NCBI GenBank assembly: GCA_003165315.1
Contig: PLSX01000128.1
Location: 1,190 to 51,309 of the forward strand
Source of the DNA: Acidobacteriota bacterium
GTDB taxonomy: Bacteria > Acidobacteriota > Terriglobia > UBA7540
DNA: 50,120 nt
Reading direction: 5' to 3'
The position numbers and the translations under genes are program-made. Positions 33,801 to 42,017 of the stretch are shown one piece after another. The notes beneath the pieces were generated by a model, which did no database searches, was not told where the DNA came from, and was given only the letters and a program-made list of their open reading frames with translations. The stretch's first letter is position 1. The number at the start of each line of letters is the position of its first letter.

Positions 33801-34873
33801 CTGATGCTCATCACCGGCGCCAAATTGTTATCGACGATGTAGAGGGCGGAAAGATCGGTTCCAAGGGTCGATTCCGTCGATTCCGAAACCACCAGGTCAA
33901 TCGTCGCGCCCTGCGCCACGGCTCCAGACCACTCCACGTCAAGGTCAGCTTCCGTTTCATCAGTTGAGGTAATCCCGGGGTCTGGACCGTTGTGCATGAT
34001 GTTGGGCACGTTTGGAGGAAGACCGAACATAGACCTGAAATCCGCCACGTCCTGGAGATTGATATCGGTTTCACCCACTACGGCGATGGTTTGGCCTGCG
34101 CCCGTAGTTCCTGCGGTCCAGAGGGGCGAGACATTGTATATGGTGGCGAAATCCGTAGGGCCCAGTCCGAGGTAGTACCCGCCGGTGACAGGATAAGTGA
34201 ATAGCGGCTTAACCTCGCCCGTCAGCTTTGACTTTGAAAAGGTGCCCAGGTTTTCGTGCAACGGTCTTCTGGGAAAATTATTGAGCGAGGCGATGCCCGC
34301 CACAACGGGCGCCAGCGCGGCGGGGATTTGCGGGTTACTGACGTTGGCCCAATGATCCGAGCCATTCAGCCGGAATTTGTGAATCTCAGTTCCCAGGACT
34401 TGGCGAACCAGTCCCGCCGTGCCGGAAAACTCAATCACGGTTCGACCGGCGGCAACCTTCGACACCTGAAAATCTTCCGCCGTCAGCCAACGGGTGACCG
34501 CCTGCAGGTCCGAATCAGCCGGGCCAAACTGCTGCCCAAATTGTTCAGGTGTGAGCCATTGGTGAAACTGAGGGGAGGTTTTCACCTGCTGCTGGTCAAG
34601 CAACTGTCGCAAGGATGCTTCCTGGTCTGCACCACGTCTCAGGACCAGCAGCATTCGCTGCATGGGAAGATCGTCCGGGGCCACACCCTGGTCAAATTCC
34701 GGCCGCGCCAGGGGATGAACGTTTCCCCGCAATGTTATGAGGTTTTGCATGTCAACGGCTTGCGTCACGCGAGGACGTGCTCCGTTCGTTTGCGCCATAG
34801 AGACAAGCGATGATAAAACCAGCAAAACTGGCAAGAGAGCAGTAGAAACAATCACTGGCCGTGTAACTTTCAT
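30875..34873 (-). CDS. Pro-kumamolisin (S53/sedolisin) peptidase with Ig-like and ASPM/SPD-2/Hydin-type domains
   Basis: A 1332-residue exported acid protease. Signal peptide (ALLPVLLVLSSLVSMAQ), then a pro-kumamolisin activation domain at ~45-205 (SPQFHQWLTPEQFGQQFGPA). The S53 catalytic domain spans ~235-690: Glu308 and Asp312 in ETEADLDVEW, oxyanion Asp393 in AAGDSGSAG, and nucleophile Ser570 in GVGGTSAAAQ. After it come at least three bacterial Ig-like modules (NYAASTS..., YAASDSSPG...), then two hydrophobic segments (LPVGLLGVLAGLMLLISLLI and a second ending WIACGGGG), then a C-terminal ASPM/SPD-2/Hydin-like beta domain (LTFTSQNIGTTSTAQAVTLT). GGGAGGA lies just before the ATG. Sedolisins degrade proteins at acid pH, consistent with an acid-soil lifestyle (inference). 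Confidence 0.93.
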   Translation of the reverse strand: MKVTRPVIVSTALLPVLLVLSSLVSMAQTNGARPRVTQAVDMQNLITLRGNVHPLARPEFDQGVAPDDLPMQRMLLVLRRGADQEASLRQLLDQQQVKTSPQFHQWLTPEQFGQQFGPADSDLQAVTRWLTAEDFQVSKVAAGRTVIEFSGTAGLVRQVLGTEIHKFRLNGSDHWANVSNPQIPAALAPVVAGIASLNNFPRRPLHENLGTFSKSKLTGEVKPLFTYPVTGGYYLGLGPTDFATIYNVSPLWTAGTTGAGQTIAVVGETDINLQDVADFRSMFGLPPNVPNIMHNGPDPGITSTDETEADLDVEWSGAVAQGATIDLVVSESTESTLGTDLSALYIVDNNLAPVMSISYGGCEAAEGGGNAFHSSVWEQAAAQGITVVIAAGDSGSAGCDSVQFNETAAQNGLAVSGLASTPFNVAVGGTDFNDLSNAAAYWNLTNASPGQNSAISYIPEMPWNDSCASSGILNSCASPTSQDLSAGVDLAAGGGGASGLYAKPSWQSGTGVPSDGARDLPDISLFSGDGFNASFYVICEIDANAAGGGSATSCDLSSPYTDFQGVGGTSAAAQVFAGVMAMVNQKYGRQGNANYVFYPLAAKSGNSCVSNAAAVTNTKCIFYDIDNATGDTTVNSGNSVICLGGSPNCSNATANQYGIMAFGNPLAAAFSNTAGYDYATGLGSVNVANLVNNWASNFTTSTITLALSTTPVTSPVTQVHGQPINFNIGVSSGSGTPSGDVSLIAQAGVGANNVTAIGPFTLSGGNATGSTILLPGGSYTVTAHYPGNGTYAASDSSPGVAVTVSKEPSKTILSLVNFNSGQTVYDTTATTLPYGAPYFLRMDVTNASGNLCAPLNGSGEQFTPSYACPSGALTVTPPPTEQSPPPGTIAGHYTLNGQGYAEDQPIQLSPQTYNFVAQYAGDISYNASASSTLPITITLAPTSTAISGAPSSIPVGTQVSVTATLTSQSGGTAPTGTMQLLNNGSAVGSPVPVSGTTATSTTPAGGQATLVATLPAGNASISAQYSGDVNYAASTSSTTAVAVTDFSVSANPSPINISAPGQGGNSTISVTPISGFTGTVNLTVASGCPTGATCTLSSPTVNVTSASPATDVLTITTTAASSTLPLVRRNVPPSFRLPVGLLGVLAGLMLLISLLITPAKRWRPAVLLMASTLMVSGLWIACGGGGGGSSPPPVLTPAVSLSASGLTFTSQNIGTTSTAQAVTLTNTGNGALSVSNIGLAGTNSGDFGATNTCGSSVAASANCSISVTFKPTATGSRSASVSIVDNAATSPQSITLTGTGTGAPTPTGTYPIKLNAVSGSDAHSLTVNVDVQ

Positions 34874-35222
34874 CTATCCTCCCGCAGGTAAAGGTTGACA
34901 CCCCAAGATGGCAAAGCACTCAAAGGATTTAGACTACCAGACTTCACAATGACTTTTGGAAGTTTACACCCCGTCACTTGGAATAGGAATAGCCGTATGG
35001 TGCCATTAGGCCATGAGGTCTGCTCCAATTGGAATCCTTCCATACGAGTTGGTGCCTCGGTAGGGGCCGCACAGTCTTGGGCGGAAACACAGGGATAATT
35101 GCGGGCCTGCATAACTTATTGAAAGTAAACGCGTTGAATTGAACTGCAGGCAAGTTGGCCGATTGGCATTGTCCGTGCCTTAGCAGGGGCGTACGACAAA
35201 TTCCAGGAGGAGGAGAAAGAAC
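34874..35222. other. Intergenic region between divergent genes
   Basis: About 350 bp separating the peptidase gene from the divergent small secreted-protein gene. Promoters for both are expected but I could not single out a convincing pair. The only firm element is the strong purine-rich ribosome-binding site GGAGGAGGAG around 35205-35214. Confidence 0.4.
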
Positions 35223-35414
35223 ATGAAAAAGCTACTCAGTCTGATGTTTGCATCCTTGGTGGTGTTCTCGTTGACCATGCCGGCCGTTGCCAGTACGACT
35301 GCGACGGGCACAACCGCAAAAACCACCAAGACTCAAAAGGCCGCCAAGGTGAAGAAGATTAATAAGGCGGCGAAGCCCAGCACCCCGGCACCGGCCCCAG
35401 CCAAAACCAACTAA
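35223..35414 (+). CDS. Small secreted Lys/Ala/Thr-rich protein
   Basis: A 63-residue protein: signal peptide (MKKLLSLMFASLVVFSLTMP, cleavage near AVA-S) and a ~40-residue mature part that is almost only Thr, Ala, Lys and Pro (TTAKTTKTQKAAKVKKINKA, ending PAPAPAKTN). It is strongly basic and probably disordered. A very strong ribosome-binding site (GGAGGAGGAG) and a textbook terminator 60 bp after the stop indicate a monocistronic, well-expressed gene. Short basic proteins of this composition are common in Acidobacteria and unassigned; a role in cell-wall or polyanion binding would be a guess. Confidence 0.8.
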   Translation: MKKLLSLMFASLVVFSLTMPAVASTTATGTTAKTTKTQKAAKVKKINKAAKPSTPAPAPAKTN

Positions 35415-35476
35415 TCAGGGTTCCATTGGCTAGTTGCCGGGCTTGAAGATGGAAATGCTCTGGCCTTAACTCTTCC

Positions 35477-35519
35477 GCAAGGCCCCCGGGCACGAACGAC
35501 GGGGGCTTTGCGGTTTTTC
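35477..35519 (+). terminator. Rho-independent terminator
   Basis: GCAAGGCCCCCG (35477-35488) pairs over 12 bp (one G-T wobble) with CGGGGGCTTTGC (35500-35511), an 11-nt loop between them, followed by GGTTTTTCT. It ends the small secreted-protein transcript. Confidence 0.88.
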
Positions 35520-35586
35520 TATTTGGGCCTTGGGACCGACCTCTGCATCGCCGAACACGAAGAATTGTCGCGCAATGTGGCCGTCC

Positions 35587-36861
35587 CTATTCCACCTGTA
35601 ACGACTTTAGAAAGGTATCGTAGTCCTGCTTCGCGTCATCAAGAACAGCATCCGCAGTATCAAGCATGACCAGATAATACAGGATCCCCTCCATTCGGTG
35701 GAAGCGCTCTTGAGGATGGAAGTAGGCAACTTTTTCATCTTTGGGGGCTTCCGGCCCGTGCGGCCTTTCAAGGAGCAACCCAGGAAATTCTGGCGGGTCG
35801 CGCTGAAAGACCGTCACCAGGGGATGTCCGTTCCCTGCCTTGCCATAAGCGTTGGGAACAACCGCCTCGAATGCCAGACATTTCTCCGAAGGGCAACGTG
35901 AGCCTTGCAGGTTTAGGGTTGAAGGATACTTCATGAATCTCTTCATGAAATCAGAAAGCGATTCCCCCGGCTTGGGTTGGCGGGCAATGACGAGCAGAGT
36001 GGGGATGACATCCCCGGCTTTGCTGGGGTGCGGACCAGTCTCAATTTGCGCAACGCAGAGCCCTTGCTGAACTTCGAGCCGGGCAAGCTTCCATTCTGCC
36101 CGTGGTGAAAACGAGAATCCGCACATGTAGTTGGTGAAGATCAGCCGGGAGTCCTCGTTCTCGGCTTCCCAAACTTCTTTGCCGGAATATGTGGCGCTGA
36201 GATCGGGTGGCCGGAATCGTTTTTTCGCGATATCGATCAGAAAGGTCCGGGATTGAGACGATGGTGCGTTGAGCTTGCTAAAATAGTCGCCTGCACGCAG
36301 GACGTGAGCAGGCATGTTCGCGAGAGTCGCGCATGACATGTAATCGTCCCAATAGCCGGGCGATAGATGATCCCACGCTGACCGGTTCTCGATCGCCAGG
36401 AGTTTATCCATTCCCTCCTTCACTTTGCCCGCTTGACATTCGTGGGTGCCTAGAAACCACTCAGCTCGTGCGTTGTCAGGCTCGAGCTTAAGTGCCTTCT
36501 GAAGGGAGCTCACCGCCACCTCGTATGCCCCTTGAACATCAACGTTATACGCATAGTGACCAACAAGACCCGTAAGCAAGAGCAATTCGGAATTATCAGG
36601 TGCAGACACGAGGGCCTGCTGCAATTTCTCCAGGCTGTCCTTAAGTGCCGATGCGACCGCGTCCTTGGGCGTGTCGTAATGCCAGGAGTCACTCCAATCG
36701 CGCGAAAACTCCTCCACGCTGACAGCCTCGGTATAGGCCTTCTGGATGGATTCATCCTGAGGAAGTTTGTCAGTGCGAATGTCTTTTAGACCTGCAAGGG
36801 CGGGCCTAGTTATGAGGAGCAAAACCAGGAGCATGAAAATCAATCTCGACCGTATCATCAT
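35587..36861 (-). CDS. Exported TPR-containing protein
   Basis: A 424-residue protein with a signal peptide (MMIRSRLIFMLLVLLLITRP, cleavage near ALA-G). Residues ~60-170 hold tetratricopeptide-like helices (KDSLEKLQQALVSAPDNSEL and AVSSLQKALKLEPDNARAEW, the classic A-x(3)-L-x-P-DN pattern). The C-terminal ~230 residues are not recognisable. The ATG at 36861 is chosen because the signal peptide starts there; the open frame runs to 37026 through the neighbouring gene. It lies 74 bp downstream of the GIDE-domain gene on the same strand, so the two are probably co-transcribed. Likely a periplasmic scaffold or binding protein; function unknown. Confidence 0.8.
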   Translation of the reverse strand: MMIRSRLIFMLLVLLLITRPALAGLKDIRTDKLPQDESIQKAYTEAVSVEEFSRDWSDSWHYDTPKDAVASALKDSLEKLQQALVSAPDNSELLLLTGLVGHYAYNVDVQGAYEVAVSSLQKALKLEPDNARAEWFLGTHECQAGKVKEGMDKLLAIENRSAWDHLSPGYWDDYMSCATLANMPAHVLRAGDYFSKLNAPSSQSRTFLIDIAKKRFRPPDLSATYSGKEVWEAENEDSRLIFTNYMCGFSFSPRAEWKLARLEVQQGLCVAQIETGPHPSKAGDVIPTLLVIARQPKPGESLSDFMKRFMKYPSTLNLQGSRCPSEKCLAFEAVVPNAYGKAGNGHPLVTVFQRDPPEFPGLLLERPHGPEAPKDEKVAYFHPQERFHRMEGILYYLVMLDTADAVLDDAKQDYDTFLKSLQVE

Positions 36862-36935
36862 GGTTTTCTCTACTGGCCGGAGGGACACTGACATCAACCT
36901 GTGGTTCCCTCTGAGGTGCTCCCTATTGGACGCAA

Positions 36936-38213
36936 TCACAGCAGCCCGAGTTTTCCCAGGATAATCGCCAGACAGACAACGGCAAGCGCAGCGCCTCCCA
37001 GGACCAGCCACAAGGATTGCTTCCACAGCCAGGATTGGACTTCCGTCCCCCCTCGCGAGGATATCAAGAAAGTGGGTTCGTTAGCTCCCTTCAATATGAT
37101 ATTGCGATCATGCTCATCGCGAGGATGCGGATTCTCCGCACAGGTTCCTGTAATGTCGTAGGTATGGCCGGGCAGCAAACAGTATTCCTTCATCCGGTAG
37201 TGTCCCGTGGCGCCGGAAAAAGTCCCCCGCCGACTCATTCCCAAGGGGTGATCGGGCGCGAAAGCCATGCCCACCTGGCGTGCTCTTTCATTTTCAGGGT
37301 CAGCCTGAGGCTCCGCCGATCCTGCCAACATGGCCACCATTGTGAGTGCTTGGGGACTCTGGCGAGCCTGGGTCAGGATTGTGGAGGGATCGAGGGTTTG
37401 ATTGTGGGATGCCATGATTCGGCTGTAGGCTTGGGCAAGCTGCACGAGAGCGGATTCGAACTCCGGTGTCCCCTGAGGGTGTTTCCAAACTTCCAAGGCG
37501 AGTCGAGTGGTCACACCACTGGGATCGCGTCTTGCCAACATGGCCTTCATGATTTGGGTCTGGAATCCTTCCCCCCCGGCGCCACTCGGGTCCGCGAGCA
37601 TACTCAGAAAGGACTTCCGTTGCTGATCGCGCAGGGGGGCGACCGCTTGGCTCACCAAGCTTATTCCTTTCCCCATCATCTGAGTAACGTGCCGGACCCG
37701 TGCCTGCTCGATGTATTGGAGCAATTCTGCTTCTGAGACGGGCGTGCCGTGAAGCGCCACTGATTGGGAGGGCTGTGGGCTGAGACTCTTATTAGCGACT
37801 GAAGAATTGCTTCGTACCTCCCGAACATTGCCCGCAGGAAGGTCAAGTTCGGCATTATGGGGGTCGATCAATACATTTCCCGAGTCATCCTGAAGGTCGA
37901 ATTTTACGTTCTGGATGTCGGTGGCCACATGCTTCCATTCACCCCCGCCATCCGAATCCGAATGCCACTGTTCCACCTCCACCTTGAAGAGATAGCAGGG
38001 GGTGCGAGTAACGGGGCTCAGCAGGGTTTCCTCCGCACGGGCCTCTCCCCGGATTTGCACCAATCCCATGGGAACGCTGCGAATACGAATGGTGGGTGTA
38101 TCCGCCACCACCCGATACTTGCGATATTGGCGGAAACCTTTTAGAAAGGCGTAGATACCCCCGCCAAAACCGAGAATGGAGCCGATTAAAAGCCGCCCAT
38201 CGTCTTGTGACAT
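36936..38213 (-). CDS. Membrane protein with GIDE-like domain
   Basis: A 425-residue protein with a membrane segment at each end: LIGSILGFGGGIYAFLKGF near the N-terminus and LWLVLGGAALAVVCLAIILG at the very C-terminus. After the first helix, residues ~30-150 (RIRSVPMGLVQIRGEARAEE, TPCYLFKVEVEQW, GNVLIDPHNAELDLP) match the GIDE domain known from the mitochondrial ubiquitin ligase MUL1/MULAN and its bacterial and archaeal relatives. No RING finger is present. The middle is a helical domain rich in Gln/Ala (LLQYIEQARVRHVTQMMG). The open frame reaches 39071, but the ATG at 38213 begins the recognisable protein and the extension overlaps the divergent genes. Upstream of the TPR gene, likely one operon. 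Confidence 0.8.
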   Translation of the reverse strand: MSQDDGRLLIGSILGFGGGIYAFLKGFRQYRKYRVVADTPTIRIRSVPMGLVQIRGEARAEETLLSPVTRTPCYLFKVEVEQWHSDSDGGGEWKHVATDIQNVKFDLQDDSGNVLIDPHNAELDLPAGNVREVRSNSSVANKSLSPQPSQSVALHGTPVSEAELLQYIEQARVRHVTQMMGKGISLVSQAVAPLRDQQRKSFLSMLADPSGAGGEGFQTQIMKAMLARRDPSGVTTRLALEVWKHPQGTPEFESALVQLAQAYSRIMASHNQTLDPSTILTQARQSPQALTMVAMLAGSAEPQADPENERARQVGMAFAPDHPLGMSRRGTFSGATGHYRMKEYCLLPGHTYDITGTCAENPHPRDEHDRNIILKGANEPTFLISSRGGTEVQSWLWKQSLWLVLGGAALAVVCLAIILGKLGLL

Positions 38214-38528
38214 ATTGTTTGCCCTTGGAAGGCAAATTCTAACATGAACCCGGAAGCGGACTTCAAGAGGCATTTGCCACCCCAGTTCTCCCAGCCTCAA
38301 TGGTGCATGAGAAGCCGCTGGTTGATTCGGAAAAACGCCCCGCCCTGGCATTCTCAACGGCAAAAGTGAGTGAACGGAGAATTGTACCTTGCAGTAGAGT
38401 GCAAGGCGGACGTCAGTGGGTTCTTCCCCAAAATACGGGCAAAAGGAGGGAGCTAACGAGGAAGCGCCCAATTCCATGGCCAACGCCCTTCGAAGCAGAG
38501 GCCCATTTGAACATAGTCCTCTGGTACC
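38214..38528. other. Intergenic region between divergent genes
   Basis: Just over 300 bp between the GIDE gene and the promoter of the PilZ gene. No coding sequence is credible; nothing recognisable was found apart from the promoter that starts at 38529. Confidence 0.4.
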
Positions 38529-38556
38529 TTGCATGGGTGCAACCATGTGATATGAT
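38529..38556 (+). promoter_or_regulatory. Predicted promoter of the PilZ-CBS operon
   Basis: TTGCAT (38529-38534) and TATGAT (38551-38556) are separated by 16 bp, with an extended -10 TG two bases before TATGAT. The GTG of the PilZ gene is 34 bp downstream. TTGCA-TGGG-TGCAA at the -35 is a small inverted repeat that might be an operator. Confidence 0.5.
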
Positions 38557-38589
38557 ACGGACTTAAATCCGGAGTGAAGGTAGTTTCTG

Positions 38590-38970
38590 GTGTCAGTCGT
38601 GGGAGAAGTTTCGACAGAGCGGACGTTCCGGCGGCGCAGCCTGCGTATCGTCATGCGAGTTCCTCTGTACGTATGCCCGGCAGGTGCGGCGGCCACCGAC
38701 GAATGGGAACCCGTGGAAACACTCGTCATCAGCCTGCACGGCGGCATGATCCGCAGCCGTAAGCAATTCCCCGTGGGCACGACGCTGGATATTCGCAAGC
38801 GGGATACGCAACGATTTACGCGCGGCCGGGTGGTGTGGTCTGCAGCCGGAGCAAGAGAGTTCGTCTTTGAAGTCGGCTTCGAAATCCTGGAGCCACCGGG
38901 GTTTTGGGAGGTCAACTTCCCCGAGGACCGATGGACGGAGAGGCAACACGCCTCATCCCAGCCGAGCTGA
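38590..38970 (+). CDS. PilZ-domain-like protein
   Basis: A 126-residue single-domain protein resembling PilZ: RRRSLRIVMRVPL gives the RxxxR-type N-terminal motif and LVISLHGGMI the SxxGG-type second motif, followed by the beta-barrel pattern FPVGTTLDIR and GRVVWSAAGAREFVFEVGFE. PilZ domains bind cyclic-di-GMP; the usual Asp/Asn before Ser is replaced by hydrophobic residues, so binding is not assured. GTG start with GAAGG upstream. The predicted promoter at 38529 lies just before it, and CBS, secreted-protein and AsmA genes follow on the same strand. Confidence 0.75.
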   Translation: MSVVGEVSTERTFRRRSLRIVMRVPLYVCPAGAAATDEWEPVETLVISLHGGMIRSRKQFPVGTTLDIRKRDTQRFTRGRVVWSAAGAREFVFEVGFEILEPPGFWEVNFPEDRWTERQHASSQPS

Positions 38971-39053
38971 ACTGTGAACCGATCTCCTCTTGCGCTGAAG
39001 AATATCTCGAAAAAACCGAGAGAGAAAGGATTCACCCCGTTTCCCTGACGACG

Positions 39054-39632
39054 ATGGGAATCTTCCACCATATCCCCATTTGGATCGTGCTGGCGTTAAT
39101 CTGCGCCGTGCTGCTGCTGATCCAACTTATCACTTCGGGAAAGTCCGGCCAGTCCAGGGATGGCAGGCAATCGGGCGGACAAACCGTGCGGGTGGCTTCG
39201 CAAGGATCGGGCACGCCGATGCTTGTGCGCGACATTATGACACCGGGTCTCACCACATTGCGCGAGGATGAAACCATGTTGGCGGCAAACCTGATTTTCG
39301 CCCGCGCCGGCATCCACCACCTTCCCATCATGAACGGCGAGCAATTGGTGGGCCTGGTCACGGACAAGGATTTGAAACACTACTCGCCATCCATCCTGTC
39401 AGGACTTTCGGTTGAGGAATACAACCGGCTGATGGAAAGCACACCCCTTTCCAAAATCATGACCCGCTCCATCCAGACCATTGAGCCCGGCAAAACTGTC
39501 CGTGAAGCAACACAAATCCTCGCTGACCGCCGCATCGGGTGCCTGCCCGTGGTCGAAGGCAGCGAATTGAAGGGCATTATCACCACCAGGGACCTGGTAA
39601 AAGTGCTCCTCAATTTGCTGAATGAAATATGA
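39054..39632 (+). CDS. Membrane-anchored tandem CBS-domain protein
   Basis: A 192-residue protein with one N-terminal membrane helix (IPIWIVLALICAVLLLIQLI) and two CBS domains (~60-120: VRDIMTPGLTTLREDETMLA, HLPIMNGEQLVGLVTDKDL; ~130-190: IMTRSIQTIEPGKTVREATQ, CLPVVEGSELKGIITTRDL). CBS pairs bind adenosyl nucleotides and regulate attached partners. The start at 39054 is tentative: the membrane helix follows immediately but no good ribosome-binding site is seen, and the frame is open to 38904 across the end of the PilZ gene. Its stop overlaps the next gene's ATG (ATGA). Confidence 0.88.
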   Translation: MGIFHHIPIWIVLALICAVLLLIQLITSGKSGQSRDGRQSGGQTVRVASQGSGTPMLVRDIMTPGLTTLREDETMLAANLIFARAGIHHLPIMNGEQLVGLVTDKDLKHYSPSILSGLSVEEYNRLMESTPLSKIMTRSIQTIEPGKTVREATQILADRRIGCLPVVEGSELKGIITTRDLVKVLLNLLNEI

Positions 39633-40261
39633 AAGTGCGCGGGAGTGCTGGGGTGCGCGCGGTTATTATTGCCTTCGTTTGCGCCCTTTTCTGCGCCGCC
39701 TTGGCCGCCAAAGACAAGCCCCCCGTCCAATACCAAATTCCCATCCCCGCTGCGCCGGATTTTTCCACGCTCGATTGGCTGCAGGGTAAATGGACTGGCA
39801 AAACCATTCCCCCCAGCGCGCCCGGAGACCTGCAACTTAGCGTCACCTCCGATCTGGAGAAGCGTTTCCTGGTTCTTCGCGGCGAGGTTTCGCTCGCAGC
39901 CACGGCGACGGTGCCGGAAACTCGAGAGTCTTGGATCGGAATCATCAGCGCAGAGGGAACCAGCTTCATTCTCCAGGCTTTCTCCAGCACGGGATTCATT
40001 ACCCGCTACCGTTTGATTTTTGAGGGAGCGGAGATTCACCTGAATCCCGAGGGAGGCGACGCCCCTCCACCGGGCTGGCTCTTCCGCAGAATCTGGTCGC
40101 GAACCGGGACTGACGAATTCACTGAGACGGTGCAAGCGGCCCCGCCCGGCAAAGCGTTCTTTAACTACTACACCGGGAAATTTACCCGCGTTCCTCCTCC
40201 TGCCAAACCTTCCGCCAAACCGCCTGCCAAACCTCCGGATAAACCCACCCCGGCTCCGTGA
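39629..40261 (+). CDS. Secreted hypothetical protein with Pro/Lys-rich tail
   Basis: A 210-residue exported protein: signal peptide (VRAVIIAFVCALFCAALAA, then KDK), a compact beta-rich domain (FSTLDWLQGKWTGK, ESWIGIISAEGTSFILQAF) resembling small lipocalin/DUF1579-like proteins that begin with a L-x-GxW motif, and a low-complexity tail of AKP/AKPP repeats ending KPTPAP. The ATG overlaps the CBS gene's stop by 4 bp (ATGA), so it is translationally coupled to it. No ligand can be proposed from sequence. Confidence 0.7.
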   Translation: MKVRGSAGVRAVIIAFVCALFCAALAAKDKPPVQYQIPIPAAPDFSTLDWLQGKWTGKTIPPSAPGDLQLSVTSDLEKRFLVLRGEVSLAATATVPETRESWIGIISAEGTSFILQAFSSTGFITRYRLIFEGAEIHLNPEGGDAPPPGWLFRRIWSRTGTDEFTETVQAAPPGKAFFNYYTGKFTRVPPPAKPSAKPPAKPPDKPTPAP

Positions 40262-40378
40262 ACGAGCACCGGGAAGAAAAAGAGTGTAATATTTTGAGGG
40301 CTGAATTGCGGATTGCCTCCCCGCGGGGGCGATGATATGCCGCTTAAACTCATTTGCAAATTTTCAGGAGAGCATGCT

Positions 40379-41914
40379 TTGTCCAAAGGGAAAAAGATCG
40401 CCCTGATTGTATTGATGGTTCTGGCCGTGGTGATTGTGGGGCCGGCCGTAATCATCCCAATGCTCTTCAACGTCGATCGTTACCGGCCTCAAGTGGTCGC
40501 ACAAATTCAGAAGGAAACCGGGAAGCCCGTTGCAATTGGACGCCTGGATCTGACCATCCTGCCCCGGGTGGCGATTCGCGTGGATGATTTCTCCCTGGGC
40601 AACCCCGCAGGTTTTCCCACCGGCGATTTTGTGAAAGCCAAAAAGATTCTCGCGGCGGTGGATGCTTTTGCCCTGCTGCATCACAAGGTGGAAATCACTT
40701 CGCTGGAGCTGGACGATCTAACCCTTGACATGCTGGAAGACACTCATGGCAGATGGAACTTCGAGAACCCGCCCGCCCAAGCTGAAGCGCCCTCCACTCC
40801 ATCCGGAAACAACAGCGCATCTTTCACGCTGGGTGTCATCTCCAAGCTGAGTGTGGAGCGAGGGCAGTTTACCGCTGCAAACTTGCTTGCTTCGGGAGCG
40901 CCGGGGCCTTCGCTGGTTGAGGTTCACGGGGCAGAGATCGTCTTGCACGATGTCAATTTGAACGCCATGGCCAGTACTGCATCACTTCGTGCGCCCGCTT
41001 CCATGCCAGGCGAATTTGCCGCTATGAAGAGCGGGTTCAATGCGGTGGTATACGCCGCCGATGCCAGCGGCCCCGCGGTGGCCGAGGGAACGATCAAGGC
41101 CGACACGTTGCTTTTTGGCCCGCTCAGTGTTACCAAGCTGAAATCCAAGTTTCGTCTCTATCCCAAGGAAGTCTTCTTTGACGATCTGGATCTGAAATGC
41201 TACAGCGGCAGCGCTGCGGGGAGCCTTTCTCTGAACTTCGGTGGGGCAAACCTGGCCTACAGCGTCGATGCGCAGGTGAAAGGGGTCAATGTTGCCGAAT
41301 TTCTTGACTCTTTTCCCCAAACCAAAGGCCAGTTGACGGGAACACTGCAAGGAGAAGCCAAGATGGAGGGCTTGGTGATTAAATCCGACGATCCCATGGC
41401 AGGGGTCACAGGCTCCGGGCAGGGGATCATTCGCGATGGGAAGATGCCGGGCCTGCAAATCACCGGCAATATTCGCAGCCTGGCGAAGTTGGCGAGCTTG
41501 GGTCCGGCCAACGGCGACCCCTCGTCGTTCACTTCCCTCTCCGCGGATTTCCGGATTGCTGACGGCAAGCTTTCCAGCAACAAGATCAACCTGGATGGCA
41601 ACGGCGTGGAGGTGGACGGCTCCGGCAGTTTGACCATGGCGGGTGAAGGCTCCCTGGATTACCAGGGCGAGGCCAGCCTTGCTGCCAACAGCAACAACCC
41701 GCTGACATCGATTTTGGGAGGCCTCGCGGGCGGCAGAGTCTCGAACGGCAAGATGACCTTTCCCTTCACCGTGGGCGGGACTATTGCCAAACCGAAGTTC
41801 TCCCTCAAGGGAAGCGCAACAAAAGACGCCGGACCTGTTCCCGCCGCGGCCAAGGAGCCCGCCAACCTGGCGCGCGGCCTCTCTGGATTGTTGAAAAAGA
41901 AGAAACAGCTGTGA
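40379..41914 (+). CDS. AsmA-family membrane protein
   Basis: A 511-residue AsmA-like protein: an N-terminal membrane anchor (KIALIVLMVLAVVIVGPAVI), the family motif NVDRYRPQVVAQIQKETGKP with VAIGRLDLTILPRVAI, and long repeated beta strands towards the C-terminus (LSADFRIADGKLSSNKINLD). AsmA-type proteins are bridge-like lipid-transport or outer-membrane-assembly factors. The TTG at 40379 is favoured because AGGAG (40366-40370) lies 8 bp upstream and a basic residue cluster (SKGKK) precedes the helix; ATG at 40337 is the alternative. It ends with a basic tail (GLLKKKKQL). It follows the CBS and secreted-protein genes by 117 bp on the same strand. Confidence 0.88.
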   Translation: MSKGKKIALIVLMVLAVVIVGPAVIIPMLFNVDRYRPQVVAQIQKETGKPVAIGRLDLTILPRVAIRVDDFSLGNPAGFPTGDFVKAKKILAAVDAFALLHHKVEITSLELDDLTLDMLEDTHGRWNFENPPAQAEAPSTPSGNNSASFTLGVISKLSVERGQFTAANLLASGAPGPSLVEVHGAEIVLHDVNLNAMASTASLRAPASMPGEFAAMKSGFNAVVYAADASGPAVAEGTIKADTLLFGPLSVTKLKSKFRLYPKEVFFDDLDLKCYSGSAAGSLSLNFGGANLAYSVDAQVKGVNVAEFLDSFPQTKGQLTGTLQGEAKMEGLVIKSDDPMAGVTGSGQGIIRDGKMPGLQITGNIRSLAKLASLGPANGDPSSFTSLSADFRIADGKLSSNKINLDGNGVEVDGSGSLTMAGEGSLDYQGEASLAANSNNPLTSILGGLAGGRVSNGKMTFPFTVGGTIAKPKFSLKGSATKDAGPVPAAAKEPANLARGLSGLLKKKKQL

Positions 41915-42017
41915 GGTTTCCCCCTGCCATAAGTTATGATGAAGACTTGAGTTCAAGCCGTGTCCTGCTGGGCGCGGCGATTTTCGCTTTGGGGCTTCCT
42001 GCTAAACACCGGTCATT

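Noticed and set aside
38214-39071. N-terminal extension of the GIDE protein on the minus strand
   Set aside because: It would run antisense through the PilZ and CBS genes, and family resemblance starts only at the ATG at 38213.
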